Below are positions 8,468 through 15,317 of a DNA stretch of 64,000 bases, piece by piece. The stretch covers positions 1 to 64,000 of the forward strand of contig JBFXAF010000010.1 in the NCBI GenBank assembly GCA_050184585.1, given 5' to 3'. The stretch is from JBFXAF01 sp050184585 (GTDB taxonomy: Bacteria > Pseudomonadota > Alphaproteobacteria > Rhizobiales > Rhizobiaceae). The notes under the pieces were generated by a model. That model was given only the letters and a program-made list of their open reading frames with translations, was not told where the DNA came from and did not search any database. Every line of letters starts with the position of its first letter. The stretch's first letter is position 1. Position numbers and translations under genes: made by a program.

Positions 8468-9427
8468 CTATTGTGCTGCGTCATTCGTCGTGGCTCCCGT
8501 TGCCGTGCCGTCCGGCGTCCCCGCTGGCGCGGCCGCCGGCGGCGGCGCGCCGCGACCATCCGCATTGCCGAAATAGCGGAAGAACTCCGAGTTCGGCGAC
8601 AGCACCATGGTCGTACCGCTCGGATCGAGCGCCTGCACATAGGCGGTCATCGAGCGATAGAACTCGAAGAACTCAGGGTCGCGCTGGAAGGCGTCGGCGA
8701 AGATGGAGTTGCGCTCCCCCTCACCCTCGCCGCGCAGGATCTCCGATTCCTTGCGCGCTTCGGCGACGATCTCGACGACTTCGCGGTCGGCGCGTGCGCG
8801 GATTCGCTGCGCCGCCTCCCGGCCGCGCGCCCTCAGCCTTTCGGCCTCGGCGAGACGTTCCGCCTTCATGCGGTCGTAGGTCTGCTGCGACACCTCGGCC
8901 GTCAGGTCGGTACGGCGGATGCGCACGTCCTCGACCGTCAGACCGAGCGACGCGGCGTCGGGGCGAAGCTGCTCAGCCACCTCGCGCATCATCGCCGCTC
9001 GTTCCTCGGATAGAGCCGCCTCGAAGCCGCGCAGGCCGTAGACGCGGCGTAGCGCCGCGTCGAGACGGGTCCTGAGCCGCTGCTCGGCCAAAGGAACGCT
9101 GCCGGAGACCGCCGCGCGGAAGATGCGGGGGTCGTTGATGCGATAGGCGACGAACGCGTCGACCTCGTAGAACTTGCCGCCCGAAACCTGGACCCGGATG
9201 TCGTCGAGGTCGAAACGCATCACGCGATCCTCGATGATCTGCACGTTGTCGGCCTCGAAGAACGAGAACGGCGCCTTGAAGTAGATGCCGGGCTCGGTCT
9301 TCACGTCCACGATCTCGCCGAAGCGCAGCACGATCGCTTGCTCGCGCTCGTTGACGACGAAGATCGACGACCAGCCTAGGATCAGAAGGACGCCGATGAC
9401 GACGCCGATGATGGGGAGCCTGTTCAT
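8468..9427 (-). CDS. hflC: HflC, SPFH/prohibitin-domain membrane protein, modulator of FtsH
   Basis: A 319-residue protein with an N-terminal transmembrane helix (LPIIGVVIGVLLILGWSSIFVV) and an SPFH/Band 7 domain ('NEREQAIVLRFGE', 'GIYFKAPF'). A long Arg/Glu/Ala-rich coiled coil follows ('AEAERLRARGREAAQRIRAR') with the conserved end 'FYRSMTAYVQAL'. HflC pairs with HflK to form the large cage that encloses the FtsH protease. Its ATG overlaps the hflK stop by one base (TGATG), which indicates translational coupling. The C-terminus ends in an Ala/Gly/Pro-rich low-complexity tail. Confidence 0.95.
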   Translation of the reverse strand: MNRLPIIGVVIGVLLILGWSSIFVVNEREQAIVLRFGEIVDVKTEPGIYFKAPFSFFEADNVQIIEDRVMRFDLDDIRVQVSGGKFYEVDAFVAYRINDPRIFRAAVSGSVPLAEQRLRTRLDAALRRVYGLRGFEAALSEERAAMMREVAEQLRPDAASLGLTVEDVRIRRTDLTAEVSQQTYDRMKAERLAEAERLRARGREAAQRIRARADREVVEIVAEARKESEILRGEGEGERNSIFADAFQRDPEFFEFYRSMTAYVQALDPSGTTMVLSPNSEFFRYFGNADGRGAPPPAAAPAGTPDGTATGATTNDAAQ

Positions 9428-10527
9428 CAGTTCGCTCCTCCGCTCTGGCGTTTCTGCAGTTCGGGCAGCGGCAGATAGGGCACCACGCCCTGGCCGTTGC
9501 TGCCCTGCTCGACGATCACCTTGTTCGACCCCTTGAGCACCTGCTCCATCGTCTCGATGAAAAGGCGCTTGCGGGTCACGTCGGGAGCCTTTGCGTATTC
9601 GTCGTAGACGGAGACGAAGCGCTGCGCCTCGCCCTGTGCTTCCTGAACGATACGGTTCTTGTAGGCGGCCGCCTCCTCGCGGACCTGAGCCGCCTCGCCC
9701 CGCGCCTGGCCGAGCCGCTGGTTGGAGTACTGGTTGGACTCCTCGACGAATCGGTCCTCGTCCTGTTCGGCGCGTTGCACCTCGTCGAACGCGTCGGCGA
9801 CCTCTCGCGGCGGCGCGGCGTCCTCGATCGAGATGGCGTTGACCGCCAGCCCGGTGCCGTAATTGTCGAGCGTGGTCTGGATGATCACGCGCACCGCGTC
9901 CGCGATGCCCTGACGATCGTCGCGGAAGATGTCCTGAGCCGGGCGACGGCCGACCGCCTCGCGCATGGCGCTCTCGGCAACCTGCCGCACCATCTCGTCC
10001 GGTCCGGAGACGTTGAAGAGATAGGCCTTCGGATCGGTCACCGCGTATGCGACCGAAAACTTGACGTCGACGATGTTCTGGTCGCCCGAAAGCATCAGGC
10101 CGGAAGACGTCCCGCCGCGGACCTCGCCAATGCCCACCAGCTTCTCGGCGGTGTTCGCTTTCTCGACCGTCTCGACCGGCCACCAGTGGAAGTGCAGGCC
10201 TGGCTCCGAGAGTTCGTCCTTGGGCTTGCCGAACCTCAGTTCGACCGCGAGTTCGTCCGGCTGCACCGTATAGATCGACTGGAATATCCAGAACGCGACC
10301 AGCGCCAGCGCGATGATGCCGAGATAGAGCGGATTGAAGCCGCCGCCGCCGGGCAGCGCTTTCTTGAGGCGGTCCTGCCCACGCCGGATGATGTCTTCGA
10401 GATCGGGCGTCTGGCCGCCGCCCTGAGGTCCACCTGGACCGCGAGGACCCTGCCCCCAGGGCCCGCCATTATTGCCGCCGCCGCCGCCCCCACCCCAGGG
10501 GCCGCCGCTCTGATTGTTCCAGGGCAT
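9427..10527 (-). CDS. hflK: HflK, SPFH/prohibitin-domain membrane protein, partner of HflC
   Basis: A 366-residue protein. The first 55 residues are Gly/Pro/Asn-rich (MPWNNQSGGPWGG...), typical of HflK, followed by one transmembrane helix ('YLGIIALALVAFWIFQSIY'), the SPFH domain ('VQPDELAVELRFGK', 'GLHFHWWPVETV') and a charged coiled-coil tail. ATG 10527 is the family-consistent start. The in-frame extension to 10557 is not supported. It is the first gene of the hflKC-DUF2065-protease operon and lies downstream of a good promoter at 10602-10630. Confidence 0.95.
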   Translation of the reverse strand: MPWNNQSGGPWGGGGGGGNNGGPWGQGPRGPGGPQGGGQTPDLEDIIRRGQDRLKKALPGGGGFNPLYLGIIALALVAFWIFQSIYTVQPDELAVELRFGKPKDELSEPGLHFHWWPVETVEKANTAEKLVGIGEVRGGTSSGLMLSGDQNIVDVKFSVAYAVTDPKAYLFNVSGPDEMVRQVAESAMREAVGRRPAQDIFRDDRQGIADAVRVIIQTTLDNYGTGLAVNAISIEDAAPPREVADAFDEVQRAEQDEDRFVEESNQYSNQRLGQARGEAAQVREEAAAYKNRIVQEAQGEAQRFVSVYDEYAKAPDVTRKRLFIETMEQVLKGSNKVIVEQGSNGQGVVPYLPLPELQKRQSGGAN

Positions 10528-10601
10528 TTCTGTCCTTTCGGTTGGTGCGACCGGCATGTGGCCGGTGCATGCTCCCGTTCGTTCTTGTGCTTGTTAGCCC
10601 T

Positions 10602-10630
10602 TCTATAGGGTCGCCGCCATCGCCTTTCAA
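10602..10630 (-). promoter_or_regulatory. Predicted promoter of the hflKC operon, possibly heat-shock (RpoH-like)
   Basis: On the minus strand TTGAAA (10630-10625), a 17-bp spacer and TATAGA (10607-10602) form a good -35/-10 pair, ending about 75 bases before the hflK ATG. The extended context (GTTGAAA ... CCCTATAGAAG) also resembles the alpha-proteobacterial RpoH pattern CTTGAA-N-CCTATNT. Heat induction is therefore plausible but not shown. Confidence 0.55.
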
Positions 10631-10661
10631 CGCGAGGGGATGGACCTCGCCGAAAATTGCT

Positions 10662-11183
10662 CTAGCGGGCCGTCCGCCTCTCGTAGACGACGTGCCGTGT
10701 GGCATGGCTGTCCTTTTCGCCGGCCGGCACCTCCTCGGAACTCACCGCAAGCCAATGCCGCTCGTCGATCGCGGGAAACGCCGTATCGCCGTCGAGCGAG
10801 GCCATCACATGCGTCACATGGAGCCTGTCGGCGAAAGGCAGCGCCTGGTGGTAGATCTCGCCGCCACCGATGACGCACACCTCGTCGCCTCCCGCGGCGC
10901 AACGCGCCCGCACGGTCGCGAGCTTGACCGCCTCGTCGAGTGACCGCGCGACATCTGCGCCATCCGGCCTGAACTCGGGATTGCGCGTCACCACGATGTT
11001 GGCGCGTCCCGGCAGCGGACGCTTCGGAAAGCTCTCCCAGGTCTTGCGGCCCATCACGACCGGCTTGCCCATGGTGTCGGCCTTGAAGCGCTTCAGATCG
11101 GTCGACAGCCGCCACGGCAGGCCACCGCTACGCCCGATGACGCCATTTTCGGCGATCGCGACATGGATGGAGATCGTCGTCAC
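10662..11183 (-). CDS. folA: Dihydrofolate reductase
   Basis: A 173-residue enzyme reducing dihydrofolate to tetrahydrofolate with NADPH. Family signatures: 'IAENGVIGRSGGLPWRLSTDLKRFK' region with the conserved Leu-Pro-Trp, 'VVMGRKTWESFP' (NADPH-binding), 'NIVVTR', and 'VCVIGGGEIYHQAL' (glycine-rich cofactor site). It starts two bases after the stop of the DUF4424 gene, with thyA upstream. ThyA consumes methylene-tetrahydrofolate and produces dihydrofolate, so a thyA...folA transcription unit is metabolically sensible. Confidence 0.96.
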   Translation of the reverse strand: MTTISIHVAIAENGVIGRSGGLPWRLSTDLKRFKADTMGKPVVMGRKTWESFPKRPLPGRANIVVTRNPEFRPDGADVARSLDEAVKLATVRARCAAGGDEVCVIGGGEIYHQALPFADRLHVTHVMASLDGDTAFPAIDERHWLAVSSEEVPAGEKDSHATRHVVYERRTAR

Positions 11184-11185
11184 AC

Positions 11186-12346
11186 CTACTCCTGCCCGCC
11201 GTCGCCCGCGCCACTCGACGGAGCCATCGAGCTGGCGGCAGGCGGCTCGGGCGCATTCGGCGCCGCCGGCCGCTTGCCGAACCGTTCGGCCGGCGTCTCG
11301 GGTCGGGTCACGTCGGCGGATCGCGACGCGCTGGCGGCTTCGTCGTCCCAGTCGTAAGGCTTGAGGATCAAGACGTCGACGTCGCGCGCCGGATAGTAAT
11401 CCGTCGCCTTCATCTGGAACGTCGTCGGACCGATCTTCTTCACGCCGGCGCCGCAGAACGACACGAGGTTCTTCGTGCTGCCCTTGTCGATGGTCAAGGT
11501 GAAGTCGCCGATCGTGCCCCCGCCCCAGTTGCCGCCGGTGGTGAGCACATAGGAGATGCGGTTCTCGTAGAGTTCGGGATAGCCGTCCGGGTTCGCCTTC
11601 GCCGCCTTCAGCACGGCGCGCTTGAACGGCTCGTCGATGCAGTACTTCGCTTCATACTGCTCCCAGCTCTCGCCCTGGAACTTGCCGTCGTAGAAGAATG
11701 TCAGGCCCGCCGTTGCGCCGACGCTCGGTTTGTAGCGGTGCGACACCTCGACGGTGGATTTGGCGGGAAACGCAGCCTCCCACCAGTAGGTCGACTTGAG
11801 TTGCCAGTAGGGCGAACGGTAACTCTTCATGCCCGAGCCGTCGTCCCATTGCTCGACCATGATGATGCCGCGTTCGCGCCAGTCCATCGCAATCGCGTCC
11901 GGCAGGCTCTCCAGCGCCAGGTATGCATCCTCTCCGTAGGGGAAGAGCGGAATGCCCTGCTTTGCGAGATCGGCCGTCACGTCGATGCCGACGGCGAAGG
12001 CGCGCTGCTCCAGATTGGCCTGGACCGGCTTGCCCCCGATGTTCACCTCGAAGCCAAGGAAGTTGTCGTGGCTGTCGTCCGGGATCGCCGGCATCCACCA
12101 CGGATTGCCCTCGACGTCCGGCATCGGGAAGGCGACGATGGACGTGATATCCTCGTCAGAATGGTTGCGGAAGACATAGTCGACCTCAACGCCGTCCTCG
12201 GCGATGCGCAGGTTCTCCTTCTCCATGTAGATCACGTCGTTGCGCGACATGATGAGCCCGCCGGTGCCGAGTTCGGCGGTCGAATCATTGGCGAGCGCCG
12301 GCAACGGCGCGGCGGCGAGCAGGGCAAGCGTGAGCCTGCGGATCAT
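11186..12346 (-). CDS. DUF4424 exported protein
   Basis: 386 residues with a cleavable signal peptide (MIRRLTLALLAAAPLPALA). The mature start 'NDSTAELGTGGLIMSRND...MEKENLRI' and the 'VDYVFRNHSDEDITSIVAFPMP' block match the DUF4424 pattern, predicted beta-rich and periplasmic. Function is unknown. ATG 12346 begins the signal peptide; the longer frame to 12403 is spurious. The C-terminus is a Pro/Ala/Ser-rich tail. It is inserted between thyA (71 bases upstream) and folA (2 bases downstream). Co-expression with them is likely but probably without a functional link to folate. Confidence 0.8.
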   Translation of the reverse strand: MIRRLTLALLAAAPLPALANDSTAELGTGGLIMSRNDVIYMEKENLRIAEDGVEVDYVFRNHSDEDITSIVAFPMPDVEGNPWWMPAIPDDSHDNFLGFEVNIGGKPVQANLEQRAFAVGIDVTADLAKQGIPLFPYGEDAYLALESLPDAIAMDWRERGIIMVEQWDDGSGMKSYRSPYWQLKSTYWWEAAFPAKSTVEVSHRYKPSVGATAGLTFFYDGKFQGESWEQYEAKYCIDEPFKRAVLKAAKANPDGYPELYENRISYVLTTGGNWGGGTIGDFTLTIDKGSTKNLVSFCGAGVKKIGPTTFQMKATDYYPARDVDVLILKPYDWDDEAASASRSADVTRPETPAERFGKRPAAPNAPEPPAASSMAPSSGAGDGGQE

Positions 12347-12416
12347 GGAAACACCCCTTTGCCCGGTTTCGGTATGGATCGTCCGACGCGAATCCGGCGC
12401 CATTGCGGCCCCCGCG

Positions 12417-13211
12417 TCAAACCGCGATCGGCGCTCGGATGCTGGAATCCGCGACGTAGTTGTCGAGCCGGAAATCCCCGTAGCGGAAGGCGAACAGATC
12501 CTTCACCTCTGGATTGATCCACATCCTCGGCAGCGCCTTGGGCGTTCTCTCGAGCTGTTCGCGCGCCTGGTCGAAATGATTGTGATAGAGATGCGCGTCG
12601 CCGAGCGTATGCACGAAATCGCCCGGTCTGAGGCCCGCCACCTGCGCCACCATCAGCGTCAGGAGTGCGTACGAAGCGATGTTGAATGGGACGCCCAGAA
12701 AGATGTCGGCCGAGCGCTGGTAGAGCTGGCAGGACAGCTTCCCGTCCGCCACGTAGAACTGGAAGAGGCAATGGCAGGGCGGCAGGGCCATCGCGTCCAC
12801 TTCGGCCGGATTCCAGGCCGAAACGATCAGCCGGCGCGAGTTGGGGTTGCGCCGCAGCTCGATGAGAAGATTGGCGATCTGGTCGATTGACCTGCCGTCC
12901 GGCGCTGGCCATGACCGCCACTGGGCTCCGTAGACGGGACCGAGATCGCCATTCTCGTCGGCCCACTCGTCCCAGATCGTGACCCCATGGTCGCGGAGGT
13001 ATCCGGTGTTGGTGTCGCCGGCCAGGAACCACAGCAGTTCGTGGACGATCGACTTGAGGTGCAGCTTCTTGGTTGTCAGCACCGGGAAGCCGTCCGCCAG
13101 GTCGAACCGCATCTGGTGTCCGAACACCGATCGGGTACCCGTACCGGTGCGGTCGCCGCGGTCGACGCCGTTGTCGAGGACATGACTGAGCAGATCGAGA
13201 TACTGGCGCAT
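12417..13211 (-). CDS. thyA: Thymidylate synthase
   Basis: 264 residues, the same length as the classical ThyA. It converts dUMP to dTMP with methylene-tetrahydrofolate. Visible signatures are 'DRTGTGTRSVFGHQMRFDL' near the N-terminus, the nucleophile Cys146 in 'ALPPCHCLFQFYV', 'QRSADIFLGVPFNIASYALL' and 'FVHTLGDAHLY'. ATG 13211 (MRQYLDLL) is the standard start; the frame open to 13265 is a spurious extension. Confidence 0.97.
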   Translation of the reverse strand: MRQYLDLLSHVLDNGVDRGDRTGTGTRSVFGHQMRFDLADGFPVLTTKKLHLKSIVHELLWFLAGDTNTGYLRDHGVTIWDEWADENGDLGPVYGAQWRSWPAPDGRSIDQIANLLIELRRNPNSRRLIVSAWNPAEVDAMALPPCHCLFQFYVADGKLSCQLYQRSADIFLGVPFNIASYALLTLMVAQVAGLRPGDFVHTLGDAHLYHNHFDQAREQLERTPKALPRMWINPEVKDLFAFRYGDFRLDNYVADSSIRAPIAV

Positions 13212-13326
13212 TGGCTCGCGATTCGATGAATGGGGTACACTACTCCAGCGCGCCGCGCGCGTCATCGCCGGCCGGACGCTGATCCCCGCTCTTCCCTTTG
13301 CCAGCCCAACTTCCTATATTCGCCGT

Positions 13327-13407
13327 GCCGGCTTGTCCGGCTATGGCGATAAACTGCCGATGTAATAAGCCATTCGGACCCGGGGGCGGTACCCGGCGCC
13401 TCCACCA
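13327..13407 (+). ncRNA. ssrA: tmRNA (ssrA), acceptor piece of the permuted two-piece gene
   Basis: In alphaproteobacteria ssrA is circularly permuted, with the 3' tRNA-like piece encoded first. Here the acceptor piece ends CGCCTCC + ACCA at 13397-13407. CGCCTCC pairs with GGGGGCG at 13437-13443 (one G-U) to form the alanine-type acceptor stem, and the CCA end is encoded. Upstream lies the T-arm equivalent (CCGGG...CCCGG around 13380-13395). TATATT at 13315-13320 could be the -10 of the ssrA promoter, which puts the transcript start near 13327. The 5' boundary is approximate. Confidence 0.85.
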
Positions 13408-13411
13408 CAAG

Positions 13412-13428
13412 CCGCCGCGTTGCGGCGG
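13412..13428 (+). other. Hairpin in the excised spacer between the two tmRNA pieces
   Basis: CCGCCGC-gtt-GCGGCGG is a perfect 7-bp stem located between the encoded CCA of the acceptor piece and the 5' G tract of the coding piece. In permuted ssrA genes this spacer is removed by processing, and a stable hairpin here is a plausible processing landmark. Confidence 0.7.
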
Positions 13429-13436
13429 TTTCTGAT

Positions 13437-13650
13437 GGGGGCGAAATAGGATCGACGAGGGTGTAAAGATCGGACTTTTGCCCGGCATTGTACCACCGTT
13501 ATCGGGCTAACCTTATAGTTGCCAACGACAACTATGCTGAGGCACGTCTCGCTGCTTAATGCGGCGCGATAGTCTCGATCAAAGTCCTGGGGGTTAGCAC
13601 CTTCAGGCGGGGTTCGGAGGCACCTGGCAACAGAAGCCTCCACTTCTCCC
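13437..13650 (+). ncRNA. ssrA: tmRNA (ssrA), coding piece with proteolysis tag ANDNYAEARLAA
   Basis: The piece begins GGGGGCGAAATAGGATCGAC, the conserved tmRNA 5' region. The resume codon GCC is at 13521 after ...TTATAGTT, and the reading frame to TAA 13557-13559 encodes ANDNYAEARLAA, the standard tag of this bacterial group. Downstream GC-rich inverted segments (for example GGAGGC...GCCTCC around 13616-13642) should form pseudoknots. tmRNA rescues stalled ribosomes and tags the incomplete protein for ClpXP. The adaptor that recognises this tag, SspB, is encoded at 14331. The 3' end is approximate. Confidence 0.93.
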
Positions 13651-13705
13651 TTCCGACAGTCATGACAGATCGCTCGACGACGCGGGCGACAACCCCCCTG
13701 ATCCC

Positions 13706-14238
13706 ATGCACGACTCTCGACGTTTCGTCGTCACCGGTGGCCCCGGCTCCGGCAAGACGGCCCTGCTTTCCGCGCTTGCCCGCGAGGGATTTGCCGTTCT
13801 CCCGGAAGCGGGCCGAGCGATCACCCGCTTCCACCGCGCCATCGACGGGCCTGCCGGACATGGCGGCGACCGACTGCTGTTCGCCGAACTGATGCTGTCC
13901 TGGGACATGCGTTCATATGCGGAGGCGCCTCGGGGCATTTCGTTCTCGACCGGGGGGTGCCGGATCTGGTCGGCTACCTTGAGCTGATGGGCGAGCCCGT
14001 GCCGCCTCACTTCATCAAGGCAGCCGGGCTGGTTCGCTATTGCGAACCTGTCTTCGTCGCGCCGGCATGGCGCGACATCTATTGCAATGATGCGGAGCGC
14101 ACGCAGGACTTTGCCGAAGCGGTCGCCACGGAGGGCGCCGTGGTCGCCGCGTGGCGGGCATTCGGCTATCGCACGGTCGATCTGCCCCGGACGGACGTCG
14201 CCGCCAGAGTCGGTTTCGTGCGGCATGCGTGCGGCTGA
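13706..14238 (+). pseudogene. AAA-family ATPase (AAA_28-like), interrupted by a frameshift
   Basis: The first frame (13706-13987) has a P-loop GGPGSGKT (residues 10-17) and 'VLPEAGRAI', as in small AAA_28-type ATPases. Homology continues in another frame as 'GHFVLDRGVPDLVGYL' (Walker-B-like) to the TGA at 14236-14238, ending 'ARVGFVRHACG'. One missing base (or two extra) between about 13922 and 13936, in a GC-rich run, explains the shift. Rejoined, the protein would be about 177 residues, a normal length for the family. This may be a real pseudogene or a sequencing error. It lies between ssrA and sspB. Confidence 0.75.
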
Positions 14239-14330
14239 CCTGGTCGCGAAACGATCTGTCAGTCTATTCGGTTTACGCAGGGCTGCGCCTTCACTACACC
14301 TAGCTGGCGCGATTCACCGGGTTCCAGGCG

Positions 14331-14894
14331 ATGGCCGACGATCTCATCCGTTACGACATCCTCTGCCAGGAGGCGCTGCGCGGCGTCATGCGCAAGGTGC
14401 TGTCGGAGGTGGCCAAGACCGGGCTTCCCGGCAACCACCACTTCTTCATCACCTTCGTCACCGGGGCTCCGGGCGTCCGTGTCTCGAGTCGCCTCAAGGA
14501 ACGCTACCCCGAGCAGATGACGATCGTCTTGCAGTTCCAGTACTGGGACATGAAGGTCACCGACGCGGGGTTCGAGGTTGGCCTTTCCTTTTCCGACGTC
14601 CCGGAGAAGCTCGAGATCCCGTTCTCGGCGGTGCGGGGCTTCTATGACCCGTCGGTCAATTTCGAGCTCGAGTTCGACGTCAAGACCGAACCAGCCGCGA
14701 ATCAGTCGATCGCGCAGAAACCCGAGGCGGTTTCGGCGAAGTCGCCGGTTGCGGCTGTGAAGCCGGAAGGCAAGGCGAAGGCCGAGCCTCGCGCGAAGGG
14801 CGAGACCGCGAAGCCGGCCGCGGCCAAGAAGGCCGAGAGCGACGCGGCAAAAAGCGCCGACGTCGTGTCTCTCGACGCATTCCGCAAGAAGTGA
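14331..14894 (+). CDS. sspB: SspB, ClpXP adaptor protein (alphaproteobacterial type)
   Basis: SspB binds ssrA-tagged proteins and delivers them to the ClpXP protease. The 187-residue protein has the substrate-binding fold in residues 1-130 ('IRYDILCQEALRGVMRKVL', 'HHFFITFVT', 'MTIVLQFQYWDMKV', 'FSVPFSAVRGFYDP'-like segment). A flexible Ala/Lys/Pro-rich linker of about 45 residues follows, then the C-terminal ClpX-binding module VVSLDAFRKK. This is the DUF1321-type SspB found in alphaproteobacteria. It is encoded about 680 bases downstream of ssrA on the same strand. Confidence 0.92.
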   Translation: MADDLIRYDILCQEALRGVMRKVLSEVAKTGLPGNHHFFITFVTGAPGVRVSSRLKERYPEQMTIVLQFQYWDMKVTDAGFEVGLSFSDVPEKLEIPFSAVRGFYDPSVNFELEFDVKTEPAANQSIAQKPEAVSAKSPVAAVKPEGKAKAEPRAKGETAKPAAAKKAESDAAKSADVVSLDAFRKK

Positions 14895-14895
14895 C

Positions 14896-15087
14896 GTGGC
14901 CGAGATCGTCAATCTGAGGCAGGCCCGCAAGCGCGCGGAGCGCGCGCTCCGCGAGGAGACTGCCGCGCGCAACCGTTCGATCCACGGTCGCACCCGTGCC
15001 GGGCGGGAGGCCGACAGGCTGCGGACCGAGCGCGACGCGGCGTTCCTGGACGGCCACAGGCGGGACGTGGTCGAGAAGGAACCGTGA
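14896..15087 (+). CDS. DUF4169 small protein
   Basis: 63 residues, highly charged (MAEIVNLRQARKRAERALRE... HGRTRAGREADR...LDGHRRD), the DUF4169 pattern common in Hyphomicrobiales and usually found next to sspB. GTG 14896 follows the sspB stop by one base, and the TGA overlaps the GTG of the next gene (GTGA). The three genes sspB-DUF4169-RHH therefore appear translationally coupled. Function unknown. Confidence 0.8.
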   Translation: MAEIVNLRQARKRAERALREETAARNRSIHGRTRAGREADRLRTERDAAFLDGHRRDVVEKEP

Positions 15088-15302
15088 GCGGAGTTCGCAA
15101 GCGGTCGGTGTCCATCCGCGGCCACCGCACCAGCTTCTCGCTCGAACAGGCCTTCTTCGACGAACTCGCGGCAATCGCGAATGGACGGGACATCCCCCTC
15201 GCGGCGCTGGTCGCGGAGGTCGACGCAGGCCGCGACCGGCGCACCAATCTGTCGTCGGCGCTGAGGCTCTTCGTGCTCGAGGCCCTGAGGCGACGCAACT
15301 GA
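15084..15302 (+). CDS. Ribbon-helix-helix domain protein
   Basis: 72 residues. 'RKRSVSIRGHRTSFSLEQAFFDELAAIANGRDIPLAALVAEVD' gives a basic beta strand followed by two helices, the RHH_4 / DUF-type ribbon-helix-helix fold. It is probably a small DNA-binding or conserved accessory protein. GTG 15084 overlaps the preceding stop by four bases. No target is evident; no palindromic operator was recognised upstream of sspB. Confidence 0.75.
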   Translation: MSGVRKRSVSIRGHRTSFSLEQAFFDELAAIANGRDIPLAALVAEVDAGRDRRTNLSSALRLFVLEALRRRN

Positions 15303-15317
15303 CGAAGGTTCCGGGCG

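Noticed and set aside
8168..9013. Long plus-strand frames over hflC and DUF2065
   Set aside because: Shadows of the clearly conserved SPFH protein; amino-acid composition is Arg/Pro-rich and unlike real proteins.
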